A stretch of 14,906 nt of DNA from JADGQM01 sp964441945 (GCA_964441945.1 CAYTWB010000089.1:1-14906); one strand, 5' to 3'; positions 1 to 6,023 are shown, counted from the stretch's first letter. Numbers and translations are program-made. The notes: generated from the sequence alone by a model not told the origin.

Positions 1-92
1 CAGTATCCAAAAGGCAGCATGATCAAAAACCAAAATGATTTTCTTGAAAGCTATACAACATCCGGAAGCGCTACCTGGAATCCCGGCTGCAT

Positions 93-320
93 TTGTCCCG
101 GGCAACACGCGACTTCATCCACCGCATCCGCTCTGCCGGCCAGTCGCAGCTCGGCACTCTTGGGCGCAACCTCTACAAACTCCAGCGCGGCCTCATCAAG
201 GGGCCGGCGTTTCGTTCCCACGAATGGTCGGCTATCTGGGCGGCATATCGCGAGGCAAAGGAGAAGTTCACGATCCCCGCTGCACAACCCTCCGAAGAAT
301 CACGTCAGGATGCGGCATGA
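93..320 (+). CDS. Small basic hypothetical protein, probable TTG start
   Basis: A 75-codon open frame with no recognised family. The product is rich in Arg, Lys and aromatic residues (for example RDFIHRIR and WSAIWAAYREAKEKF), which looks like a real helical protein rather than a random frame. The start is uncertain. The frame stays open back to a stop at 45-47, and the upstream codons continue in the same basic style (KRYLESRLHL), so translation may begin earlier, for instance at CTG 75, which has GGAAG at 63-67 at suitable spacing. TTG 93 has no obvious ribosome-binding site. It ends 29 bases before the next gene, which has a strong ribosome-binding site. An ATG at 19 and one at 35 open other frames with less protein-like content. 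Function unknown. Confidence 0.4.
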   Translation: MSRATRDFIHRIRSAGQSQLGTLGRNLYKLQRGLIKGPAFRSHEWSAIWAAYREAKEKFTIPAAQPSEESRQDAA

Positions 321-349
321 GAATGCAGTCTGGCTAAAAGGAGGCAGCC

Positions 350-529
350 ATGAGAGCCTACCTTCAGCACAAGCTGAATGTTCTTCACGTCTATGCGAGG
401 CTGTCTCCTCTGCTCGGGAGAAGCCTTGCCCGCCAGGTCGCTTCCCGCTGGGAACGCACCGGGATCTACGGCCTTCTCTACGCCAGGTCCATCTGGGGCC
501 GGGGAGCAAGGCGCTCAGCCGCCACGTAG
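350..529 (+). CDS. 59-aa hypothetical protein with consensus ribosome-binding site
   Basis: The ATG at 350 lies eight bases after a consensus AAAAGGAGG (337-345 region), and the frame runs 59 codons to TAG 527-529. The protein begins MRAYLQHKLNVLHVYARL and has about ten Arg, many Leu and Ala, and no Cys. It is predicted to be helical and basic (net positive), which would suit nucleic-acid or membrane-surface contact, but I recognise no family. A strong intrinsic terminator follows 12 bases after the stop, so this is probably the last gene of a transcript that may include the preceding small gene. The ribosome-binding site and terminator together make it a convincing gene despite its size. Confidence 0.6.
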   Translation: MRAYLQHKLNVLHVYARLSPLLGRSLARQVASRWERTGIYGLLYARSIWGRGARRSAAT

Positions 530-541
530 TCCGAAGCGAGA

Positions 542-581
542 GAGCCGGATGGCTTTGTGACATCCGGCTCCCTCTTTTTTT
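542..581 (+). terminator. Intrinsic (Rho-independent) terminator
   Basis: A perfect 10-bp stem, GAGCCGGATG at 542-551 and CATCCGGCTC at 561-570, encloses a nine-base loop. It is followed by CCTC and a run of seven T (575-581). It sits 12 bases after the stop of the 59-aa gene and is oriented to end plus-strand transcription. Confidence 0.9.
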
Positions 582-636
582 GTGTTCCCCCAATCTACAG
601 TAGTCGACTTCGCCAGTTCGGCACGCAGGTCGAAAA

Positions 637-660
637 GTGGTGGCGAGTCTTCCGCCACCC
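637..660 (+). other. Hairpin with degenerate direct copy in a gene-free leader
   Basis: Between the terminator and the next gene (582-819) no gene is supported. A 7-bp stem, GGTGGCG 639-645 with CGCCACC 653-659, forms around a 7-base loop. A diverged direct copy (GGTGGTGGCACATTTCCGCCAGG) lies about 50 bases downstream, near 688-710, with a weaker stem. The role is unknown; it could be leader RNA structure for the downstream 40-aa gene. Confidence 0.35.
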
Positions 661-819
661 GGAGCGCTCCGCGACTCAGCAGAATCGGTGGTGGCACATT
701 TCCGCCAGGCAAAGGTATCTCAGAGTAGATTCAACGCTGATTACACTGGTCCTGTCACGGCCTGCTCGCTGCCAAAAAGAATCTGGTTTCTGTCTGTCTC
801 TTGTGAAAGGAGGTTGCTT

Positions 820-942
820 ATGAATGCTCAAATCGCCGTAGTTCTCATGCTTGTCGTTATTCTCGCTCTTCTTCGTCTGGCCGGGTCAATCAAGCCTCTC
901 CCCGCTCCATCGCCCCCCAGGTTGACTTTCAAGGAGACCTGA
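820..942 (+). CDS. 40-aa single-pass membrane peptide
   Basis: The ATG at 820 follows GAAAGGAGG with good spacing. The 40-aa product has a hydrophobic segment at about residues 4-23 (IAVVLMLVVILALLRLAG) and then a Pro-rich, polar tail ending LTFKET. It is most likely a small inner-membrane peptide. There is no signal-peptidase site that I can defend, so I read the segment as a membrane anchor. The start could be placed further upstream in the same frame (from 637), but that extension has no ribosome-binding site and poor composition. Family unknown. Small hydrophobic peptides in accessory regions may be type I toxins or accessory membrane subunits, but nothing here decides between these. Confidence 0.55.
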   Translation: MNAQIAVVLMLVVILALLRLAGSIKPLPAPSPPRLTFKET

Positions 943-1058
943 CAACGGCAACCCCGTCCCGACTGGTGTCGGGAGTTCTATGAAGACCTCGAAAACGGAA
1001 GGAGGTGGAAGACCAGGACGCAATAGGAAACCCGTCAGCCACGAAGGAAGAAACCACA

Positions 1059-1085
1059 AACCAGGAACATTGAACCAAGAAAGGA
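1059..1085 (+). repeat. Short array complementary to the GTTCYTS heptads
   Basis: Degenerate AACCAGGAAC-type repeats lie just before the 108-aa gene. The 10-mer AACCAGGAAC (1059-1068) is the exact reverse complement of the start of the heptad array at 2201-2210, so the two copies lie in opposite orientation on either side of the gene pair at 1092-1966. Confidence 0.5.
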
Positions 1086-1091
1086 AAACCC

Positions 1092-1418
1092 ATGAAACGA
1101 ATCACCGCACTCGCACTGGTCATCTCCATGCTCATTCCGGCTATCGCCCTGGCCGAGGATGTCTTGATCAATACCAGGGCAAACAAGGTCCTGGCGGACA
1201 AGATCGACAAGAACGGGAATCCCTTCACCGTCATTTTCATCCAGGAAGAGAGAACTCTGAGCGGCGTCGCCTACACGGCTGAAACCCCGGTCTTTGCCAT
1301 GGGACCCGCGAAAGATGAAGCCGCCAAGGTCACCGCGGGTGAACCCTTCAAGGCCATTGTTTCGAAAAGATCGGTCAATGGCGACATGACCTACACGCTC
1401 CGCAAGGTGATCAAATGA
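1092..1418 (+). CDS. Secreted small protein with signal peptide
   Basis: The 108-aa protein opens with a clear Sec signal peptide: basic MKR, a hydrophobic core (ITALALVISMLIPAIA), and an AxA-type site ALA at residues 19-21, so cleavage after residue 21 is likely, before EDVLIN. The mature part is about 87 residues, Lys-rich, without Cys, and looks like a small beta-rich periplasmic domain (alternating stretches such as FTVIFIQEE and TYTLRKVIK). The start has AAAGGA seven to eight bases upstream. Its stop overlaps the start of the next gene (ATGA at 1415-1418), so the two proteins are translationally coupled and probably act together at the cell envelope. I recognise no family. In a mobile-element setting it could be part of an envelope or transfer apparatus, but that is a guess. 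Confidence 0.75.
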   Translation: MKRITALALVISMLIPAIALAEDVLINTRANKVLADKIDKNGNPFTVIFIQEERTLSGVAYTAETPVFAMGPAKDEAAKVTAGEPFKAIVSKRSVNGDMTYTLRKVIK

Positions 1419-1966
1419 CCGGGAGGCTCCGCCTGACCCGGCTGAGGATCGAGAGGAGAGGAAAGACCATTTTTTCGGTCCTCGCCATCTACATCTCAGT
1501 GACCGGCCTGGTCACCTTCTCGCTCTTTGTGCTTGAGGAATCGCTTCAAACGGCGATGTTCGGGACCTGGCCGGCCCAGGACGCCAAAGACTGGGAGCTG
1601 GTTCGCTTCGGTTGTGATCGCATGCGCGACGCCAACACGATGCTGAAAGCGATCAACTACTCTCTCGGCTGGATCCAGCCCGTGGCGTTTCTCGCCTACA
1701 AGGACTTCTCGGAATCGGCGGATTCCTACATCCAGGGCCTCGAAGCCAGGGTTTTTGCCAACGCTCCCGAGGTCTTCAAAGGACGGACGGTGACCTTTGC
1801 CTTCACCCCTCAGACGGTTGTTGACGCTCCGGATGGGCTCTTTGCCCACATCAATCACCGCGTTCGATTCCTCTCCACCGTGAGGCTTCCAGTCGGTCGA
1901 GCCCGGCGCGTAACCGGGACCGTCTCCGATGAGGGCGACCAGATCGTTGTCCGGGAGGTTCCTTGA
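1415..1966 (+). CDS. 183-aa protein with one N-terminal membrane segment
   Basis: This gene overlaps the preceding secreted-protein gene by four bases (ATGA). The N-terminus is strongly basic (five Arg in the first 15 residues), followed by one hydrophobic segment at about residues 18-40 (IFSVLAIYISVTGLVTFSLFVL). By the positive-inside rule the remaining ~140 residues should face the periplasm. The soluble part begins with an acidic/aromatic helix region (DAKDWELVRFGCDRMRDANTML) and ends with a beta-rich portion containing VRLPVGRARRVTGTVSDEGDQIVVREV. No catalytic motif was seen and the family is unknown. Pairing with a secreted partner suggests a two-part envelope function. The next 412 bases hold no gene, only repeats. 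Confidence 0.7.
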   Translation: MTGRLRLTRLRIERRGKTIFSVLAIYISVTGLVTFSLFVLEESLQTAMFGTWPAQDAKDWELVRFGCDRMRDANTMLKAINYSLGWIQPVAFLAYKDFSESADSYIQGLEARVFANAPEVFKGRTVTFAFTPQTVVDAPDGLFAHINHRVRFLSTVRLPVGRARRVTGTVSDEGDQIVVREVP

Positions 1967-1976
1967 GGGGAAGAAC

Positions 1977-2066
1977 AAAAGCGAATATCGAATATCGAAC
2001 AAGGAATTTCCAATGATGAAGTGGGCCGGTTTTCCTTCGATATTCTGCGGTTCGATATTCGCTTTT
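1977..2066. repeat. Inverted AT-rich repeat (CGAATATCGAA family)
   Basis: AAAAGCGAATATCGAA at 1977-1992 is perfectly reverse-complemented by TTCGATATTCGCTTTT at 2051-2066 (16 bp). Further partial pairing occurs in between (TATCGAACAAGGAA near 1993-2006 with TTCCTTCGATA near 2034-2044). It starts 10 bases after the stop of the 183-aa gene. It may form a long RNA hairpin or DNA cruciform. There is no T-run after it, so it is not a typical terminator. Confidence 0.8.
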
Positions 2067-2200
2067 CGATTGAAATTCAATCATCGTCTATCGATTGTGA
2101 ACCAGTTTATGCGATTGCGTACCCTCCCTTCGGCGCGAGTTGTGCGGCTAGAGCGACCGGAGGTTGAGCTCCCCGCCGCCGAAAGCCGGGATGTGGAAAC

Positions 2201-2242
2201 GTTCCTGGTTCTTCGTTCTTGGTTCTTGGTTCCTCGTTCTTG
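2201..2242. repeat. Six tandem heptads, consensus GTTCYTS
   Basis: Six uninterrupted 7-base units run from 2201 to 2242, all fitting GTTC-C/T-T-C/G. Partly complementary sequence follows at about 2260-2292 (GAACAAGAAACC and CTGGAACGAAG), so a weaker hairpin is possible. No gene is supported from 1967 to 2378. Apparent short reading frames across the array (repeating WFLVLGS-like residues) are a by-product of the repeat. Confidence 0.8.
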
Positions 2243-2378
2243 CTTGCTATTGGGACAGAGAACAAGAAACCGGACATGAAGCACCTGGAACGAAGCTCGC
2301 TCCACGGGAAGGACCCGGCAAGGGCAGCCAGAGGGGCGCGATGGCTCTGTAGAAGAAAACTTATGACAGGAGGGCACT

Positions 2379-2861
2379 ATGCTCAACACGGTATCGGTCA
2401 TCGGCAACCTGGGTCAGGACCCGGACCTGCGCTACACGCAGCAGGGCCTGGCCATCGCAAACCTCAATATCGCAGTCTCGGAACACTACAAGGACGGTAA
2501 CGGCGAAGCTCAGAAGCGCACCCACTGGTTTCGAGCGACCGCTTTCGGGCGGACCGCGGAGGTCGCGGGCGAATACCTGAGGAAGGGCTCCAAAGTCGGT
2601 ATCTCGGGCCAGCTCGTTCAGCGCACCTGGCACGATGATCAGGGGAACAATCGGAGCGCGGTTGAAATCAGGATCAATCAGCTCGAGCTCATCGGCGGAA
2701 ACGGCAACTCGAACCAGCAGGTCAGCGATGCTCAAGAGCCCGCTCCCCGGCAGCCGCAAAACCAGCCGCCGCCGGCGCAGAGGCAATCGCATGGCAGGTC
2801 GAATCAAGGCCCTCCCGATCCCGATCCTTCCTTTGATCCAGCTGCCGACATTCCGTTTTGA
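2379..2861 (+). CDS. ssb: Single-stranded DNA-binding protein (SSB)
   Basis: The 160-aa product has the standard SSB layout. An N-terminal OB fold covers about residues 1-110, with the family signatures MLNTVSVIGNLGQDPDLRYT, the THWFRATAFGRTAEVAGEYLRKGSKVGISGQL core and the strand EIRINQLELIGG. A flexible Gln/Pro/Asn-rich linker follows, and the acidic tip DPAADIPF docks partner proteins in this family. It coats single-stranded DNA and recruits repair and recombination enzymes. The start has AGGAGG seven bases upstream. It heads the block of DNA-metabolism genes that ends with a Cas4-like nuclease and a RecA-fold ATPase, so it may be the element's own SSB rather than the housekeeping copy. 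The stop is 120 bases before the next gene, across a structured spacer. Confidence 0.95.
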   Translation: MLNTVSVIGNLGQDPDLRYTQQGLAIANLNIAVSEHYKDGNGEAQKRTHWFRATAFGRTAEVAGEYLRKGSKVGISGQLVQRTWHDDQGNNRSAVEIRINQLELIGGNGNSNQQVSDAQEPAPRQPQNQPPPAQRQSHGRSNQGPPDPDPSFDPAADIPF

Positions 2862-2899
2862 ACAATACCTGCGCCGAACCATGTCGCGGAATCACCCCG

Positions 2900-2956
2900 G
2901 TGGTGGCGGCTTTTGCACCACTGGGGCCATCCAGCCCCGGTCTGGCCCGCCACCAC
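2900..2956 (+). other. Structured spacer hairpin after ssb
   Basis: A perfect 10-bp inverted repeat, GTGGTGGCGG at 2900-2909 and CCGCCACCAC at 2947-2956, encloses 37 bases. The loop itself contains a GGGGC/GCCCC stem. It ends 11 bases before the AGGAGG of the 72-aa gene, so it could control access to that ribosome-binding site or protect the ssb message. No T-run follows, so it is not an intrinsic terminator. Confidence 0.5.
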
Positions 2957-2980
2957 TTTATCCTCAGGAGGAATCGAACC

Positions 2981-3199
2981 ATGGCCTACACGCCTCAACT
3001 CTCCCCGGAGGAATCCGCCATTTTGCGCCGTCTGGCGTGGGCAATTGGAAAGCCGATGACCACAACCCTCACCCGGTTGATGCAGGTCATGGCCGCCCAT
3101 GCCAACCCCGCCCATGTCTGCCCTCATTGCAAAGATCGAAGCATCTGTAAGCAGTGCCCCTTCAACAGAAAGGTGAACCATGTTGAGTCCATATCTTAG
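2981..3199 (+). CDS. 72-aa Cys-rich protein, possible zinc knuckle
   Basis: I place the start at ATG 2981, which has CAGGAGG at good spacing. The open frame extends back to 2858, but that extension has no ribosome-binding site and overlaps the structured spacer. The protein starts MAYTPQLSPEESAILRRLAW, with a helical middle (MTTTLTRLMQVMAAHA). Near residues 47-59 it has CPHCKDRSICKQCPF, a CxxC-x5-CxxC pattern that fits a small zinc-binding knuckle. The 3' end overlaps the AAA ATPase gene by 20 bases in another frame, indicating coupled expression. The family is not recognised; a DNA-binding or adaptor role next to the ATPase is an inference. Confidence 0.75.
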   Translation: MAYTPQLSPEESAILRRLAWAIGKPMTTTLTRLMQVMAAHANPAHVCPHCKDRSICKQCPFNRKVNHVESIS

Positions 3200-4619
3200 G
3201 GCCGGATATCCGGCCATCTGTCTGCTCACCCAGGAACCTCATTGCGCGGAAGAGGCTGCTGTCTGCGACGGCTGGAATTTTTTCGCCTGGGATTGTCTGA
3301 AAGGCTTTCGTGAGGCGGGAAAGCCCAAGCCTGTCGATGAAATCAGAGACCCGGTCGAAGCCGTGAACTGGCTCGATAGAAAACGGGATACCGTGCTCCT
3401 TGCGCACAACCTGCATCTTTTCCTGGAAATTCCCGAAGTCGTTCAGGCCATCCAGAACGGGGTTCTCGCCTGGAAGGCCCAGGGCTGCAGCCTGGTCATG
3501 ATCGCGCCGTTGGCGCAGCTACGGCCGGAAATCGAGAAGCTCTTCCACGTCATCGATCTGCCGCTCCCAAACGAATCGGAGCTCTTTCTCATGCAGGAAG
3601 ATCTTGCCAGGGGAGCCAGTGTCCTCGACCGTGAAGGCAAGGAATTGCGGGTTGAAACCGACCTGGCCAGCGCCAGAACTGCGCGGGGGCTGACGGAGTT
3701 CGAAGCCGAAACCGCCTTTGCGCTCTCTCTTGTCCGTGAAGGGAAGTTCAGCCACCGGGTGATTGCCGAGGTCAAGGGGCAGATGATTCGAAAAAGCGGG
3801 CTGATGGAATTCTGGGAACCGGCGGATATTGCCGATGTCGGCGGCATCGAGAACCTCAAGGCCTACATCCGGAACCGGGCTGCGGCCTTTCAGTCCGGGA
3901 ACGAGCATCTCCCAAGACCCAAGGGGATCCTGCTTGTCGGGATCCCAGGAACAGGAAAGTCACTCAGCTGCAAGGCCACGGCTTCGCTTTTGGGCTGGCC
4001 GCTCATCCGCCTCGATATCGGGGCGCTCAAGCATTCCCTGGTCGGGGAATCCGAGCGGCGCATGCGCGAGGCCACTCGGGTGATCGAGGCCTTCGGAGAA
4101 GCGATCATCTGGCTCGACGAGGTCGAAAAGGCCTTCGCCGGGAGCCAATCGAGCGGGCAGACCGATGCCGGCACAACGGCTTCGATGCTTGGCCACTTCC
4201 TGACCTTCATGCAGGAGACCAGTGCCCCGATCCTGGTCATGGCCACCGCCAACAACATCAGCCAGCTGCCTCCCGAGTTCGTTCGTGCCGGGCGCTTCGA
4301 TGCGCTATTCTTTGTCGACCTGCCTACAATCACCGAGCGGCGGGAGATCATCAGGATCATGAACCGAAAGTACCGCTCAACGATCCCCGAGGATGCGGCG
4401 GTCATGGCCCTCGATGGATTCACCGGCGCCGAAATCGAACAGATCGCGAAGGATTCGCTCTTCGACGGGCTCGATGGGGCGATGAAAAACATCGTCCCGC
4501 TCTCCCGGACCGCGAAAGACCAGGTAAACGCGCTCCGCGAGTGGGCGAGGACCCGAGCTCGGGCGGCAAACCTTCCCGAAGCCCTCCCGACCGAAATCCG
4601 GAAGGTCAAACTGGCATAA
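3180..4619 (+). CDS. Ycf46-type AAA+ ATPase
   Basis: The 479-aa protein matches the architecture of Ycf46-family AAA proteins. The N-terminal ~220 residues form a non-canonical domain (RAGYPAICLLTQE, LAHNLHLFLEIPEVVQAI, LVMIAPLAQLRPEIEKLFHVIDLPLP), then a linker IRKSGLMEFWEPADIADVGGIENLK leads into a single AAA module. The Walker A motif GIPGTGKS is at residues 254-261 and the Walker B IIWLDE at 309-314. A sensor-1-like MATANN and an arginine-containing PPEFVRAGRFD segment follow, then a C-terminal helical lid. All ATPase motifs look intact. The family's biochemical role is not established; it resembles FtsH/ARC-type remodelling ATPases but has no protease motif. It starts inside the 3' end of the Cys-rich gene. 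The spacer to the next gene is 10 bases. DUF1257 and DUF2997 proteins encoded nearby are likely partners. Confidence 0.85.
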   Translation: MLSPYLRAGYPAICLLTQEPHCAEEAAVCDGWNFFAWDCLKGFREAGKPKPVDEIRDPVEAVNWLDRKRDTVLLAHNLHLFLEIPEVVQAIQNGVLAWKAQGCSLVMIAPLAQLRPEIEKLFHVIDLPLPNESELFLMQEDLARGASVLDREGKELRVETDLASARTARGLTEFEAETAFALSLVREGKFSHRVIAEVKGQMIRKSGLMEFWEPADIADVGGIENLKAYIRNRAAAFQSGNEHLPRPKGILLVGIPGTGKSLSCKATASLLGWPLIRLDIGALKHSLVGESERRMREATRVIEAFGEAIIWLDEVEKAFAGSQSSGQTDAGTTASMLGHFLTFMQETSAPILVMATANNISQLPPEFVRAGRFDALFFVDLPTITERREIIRIMNRKYRSTIPEDAAVMALDGFTGAEIEQIAKDSLFDGLDGAMKNIVPLSRTAKDQVNALREWARTRARAANLPEALPTEIRKVKLA

Positions 4620-4629
4620 GGAGGACCCC

Positions 4630-4836
4630 ATGGCCAAAATGACTCCGTTGGAACGAAGTCTTCTCGAAGACCTGGAAGGACTTCTTGAAGAGATCATTGA
4701 CGCCGAGCAGCATTGCAATCCTGAAACATCGGATGTCTACCTCTCCATCCTGGTCCTTTGCAGAAAGGTCCTCACCATCAACACCCGCTTTGCTCGACCA
4801 ACCTCTTCCGCCGTCAAAGCCGTAGCCTCGCTGTGA
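4630..4836 (+). CDS. 68-aa acidic helical protein
   Basis: The start ATG 4630 has TAAGGAGG overlapping the end of the AAA ATPase gene (stop at 4617-4619), so it is almost certainly in the same operon. The first half is an acidic, Leu-rich helix (LERSLLEDLEGLLEEIIDAEQ), suitable for a coiled coil or protein-protein contact. The rest (SVYLSILVLCRKVLTINTRF-like) is more hydrophobic. No known domain was recognised. Its position suggests a small accessory factor of the ATPase. Confidence 0.7.
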   Translation: MAKMTPLERSLLEDLEGLLEEIIDAEQHCNPETSDVYLSILVLCRKVLTINTRFARPTSSAVKAVASL

Positions 4837-4884
4837 TCCGATTTCTGTCTGTCAGTCGTGCTTTTGGAGATAGAAGGAGGTCCC

Positions 4885-5136
4885 ATGCACAATCTCATTC
4901 CCCCACGCTCCCTTATCCGCCGGGCCATGAAGTATCCCGGTTCCAACACCGCTTGTGCCTTCGGGCTGCTGGAAGGACACCTCACGATCCACAAGATCCC
5001 GCTGAGACATCACATCAGAGCCCTCTGCGAGGTCTATCTGACCGAACACTTCCGAAGCTACCGGCAATCCAGTTTTGCCGAATTCGACAGGCGTATCCAG
5101 GAGCGACAACAACATCAAAAGGAGGACATTTCATGA
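4885..5136 (+). CDS. 83-aa hypothetical protein
   Basis: I prefer ATG 4885 because it follows GAAGGAGG by four bases; an ATG at 4858 in frame has no ribosome-binding site and would add nine residues encoded by the Shine-Dalgarno region. The product begins MHNLIPPRSLIRRAMKYPGS and is basic with several His. A central HLTIHKIPLRHHIRALCEVYLTEHF section looks like a helical core, and the C-terminus is a Gln/Arg-rich helix (RRIQERQQHQ). No family was recognised. The stop overlaps the next ATG (ATGA), showing translational coupling with the 67-aa gene. The leader contains TTTCTGTCTGTC (4842-4853), also found before the 40-aa gene at 787-798. Confidence 0.7.
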   Translation: MHNLIPPRSLIRRAMKYPGSNTACAFGLLEGHLTIHKIPLRHHIRALCEVYLTEHFRSYRQSSFAEFDRRIQERQQHQKEDIS

Positions 5137-5336
5137 TTTTCGTTGCGTTCGATCTTCGCCAAATTCTCGTGCCCGGCAGGTATGAACCCCCCGCCTGCGG
5201 GCTGAGAATCGTTGAAGCGAGAAACCTCGAGGACGCCAAGGCCTTCATGCGGAAGTACTACCCGGGCCACTGGGCCATCATCCCCAAGAGGACCTACGAC
5301 CAAGGGGTGGTCAATCCGGTGGAAAGCAGGCGATAG
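5133..5336 (+). CDS. 67-aa hypothetical protein ending in a heptad array
   Basis: ATG 5133 follows AAAAGGAGG and overlaps the preceding stop (ATGA). The product starts MIFVAFDLRQILVPGRYEPP and reads as a compact alpha/beta fold (VEARNLEDAKAFMRKYYPGHWAIIPKRT); no family was recognised. The last codons fall in the first unit of the heptad repeat array: unit GGCGATA is 5329-5335, and the TAG stop at 5334-5336 is made by the end of that unit and the first G of the next. The C-terminus may therefore have been altered by the array. Confidence 0.7.
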   Translation: MIFVAFDLRQILVPGRYEPPACGLRIVEARNLEDAKAFMRKYYPGHWAIIPKRTYDQGVVNPVESRR

Positions 5337-5501
5337 GCTCTAGGCAATGGGCAATAGGCGATCGGCAATAGGCAATGGGTGATAGGTGATGGGCAATGGC
5401 AATGGCAATGGCAAAGAGCTCGAGCATAGGTGGGAAAACCCGCAACCCATAGCCCATAGCCCATAGCCCATAGCCCATAGCCTATAGCCCATAGCCTATC
5501 G
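5329..5501. repeat. Inverted pair of heptad arrays (GGCNATR family)
   Basis: The left arm has ten 7-base units from 5329 to 5398 (consensus GGCNATR with variants such as GGTGATA), then a few 6-base GCAATG units to about 5416. The right arm has eight units from 5446 to 5501 in the opposite orientation (CCCATAG/CCTATAG/CCTATCG). The arms are imperfectly complementary across ~60 bp with about 30 bases between. The structure fills the whole space between the 67-aa gene and the ribosome-binding site of the DUF1257 gene. Confidence 0.9.
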
Positions 5502-5521
5502 CCTTTCTTGTGGAGGGAAGC

Positions 5522-5947
5522 ATGTCACACGTTGCAAAAATCGAACTGCAAATCAATGATCTGGATGCGCTCAAGGCCGCCTGCCGGCGCCTCGGCCTGG
5601 AGTTTCGCTGTGGCCAACGCCTCTATGAGTGGTACGGGGAATACCTGGGCGATCATCCCCTGCCCGAAGGAATCAGCGTTCAGGACCTCGGCCAATGCGA
5701 CCACGCGATCCATGTACCGGGTGCCGACTATGAGGTCGGGGTCCTCAAGCGAGGCAGTAAGTACCTCCTGCTCTGGGACTTCTGGGACGAAGGGGGGCTT
5801 GAGCGCGTTCTTGGCCGCAACGCCGGAAGACTCAAACAGGCCTACGCCATCGAGCGCACCCGACGGGAAGCCCTACGTAAAGGTTACCGCATGACCGAAT
5901 CCGGGACCCAAAATGGTGTCCGCCTGGTGCTTACCGTCAGTGGTTAG
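5522..5947 (+). CDS. DUF1257 (Ycf35-like) protein
   Basis: The 141-aa product starts MSHVAKIELQINDLDALKAA, the typical opening of DUF1257/Ycf35 proteins, and keeps the family's other recognisable parts: a central YEVGVLKRGSKYLLLWDFW strand pair and a C-terminal KQAYAIERTRREALRKGY helix, then a final strand with RLVLTVSG. The family occurs in cyanobacteria, plastids and some phages and has no established biochemical role. ATG 5522 has TGGAGGGAAG upstream; an earlier in-frame ATG at 5510 lies in the ribosome-binding region and is less likely. The gene is isolated between two heptad arrays, and its TAG stop (5945-5947) is formed inside the downstream array. Together with the DUF2997-like protein and the Ycf46 ATPase it probably forms one functional set. 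Confidence 0.8.
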   Translation: MSHVAKIELQINDLDALKAACRRLGLEFRCGQRLYEWYGEYLGDHPLPEGISVQDLGQCDHAIHVPGADYEVGVLKRGSKYLLLWDFWDEGGLERVLGRNAGRLKQAYAIERTRREALRKGYRMTESGTQNGVRLVLTVSG

Positions 5948-5988
5948 TGGCTAGTGACCAGTGGCTAGTGGTCAGCGGTTGGTTATTG
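5940..5988. repeat. Seven tandem heptads of a GTGGYTA family
   Basis: Seven 7-base units run from 5940 to 5988: GTGGTTA, then variants such as GTGGCTA, GTGACCA and GTGGTCA. This is a different sequence family from the GGCNATR arrays but has the same period. The first unit overlaps the last codons of the DUF1257 gene and supplies its TAG stop at 5945-5947. Only one orientation is present, apart from short local pairing (GGTCA with TGACC; GGTTATTGACC). Confidence 0.85.
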
Positions 5989-6023
5989 ACCACCCATCTC
6001 CAATCATCAAAAGGAGGTGCAGC

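Noticed and set aside
955..971. Hairpin CCCGAC/GTCGGG after the 40-aa gene as a terminator
   Set aside because: Only a 6-bp stem and no T-run.
2164..2352. Short frame with repeated WFLVLGS-like residues
   Set aside because: It is a translation of the GTTCYTS heptad array, with no ribosome-binding site.
2858..2980. Longer N-terminus for the 72-aa Cys-rich protein
   Set aside because: No ribosome-binding site before 2858, and the extension covers the hairpin spacer; ATG 2981 has AGGAGG.
3890..4609. 239-codon minus-strand frame opposite the AAA ATPase
   Set aside because: Antisense shadow; Ser/Arg-rich composition without motifs, while the plus strand has all ATPase motifs.
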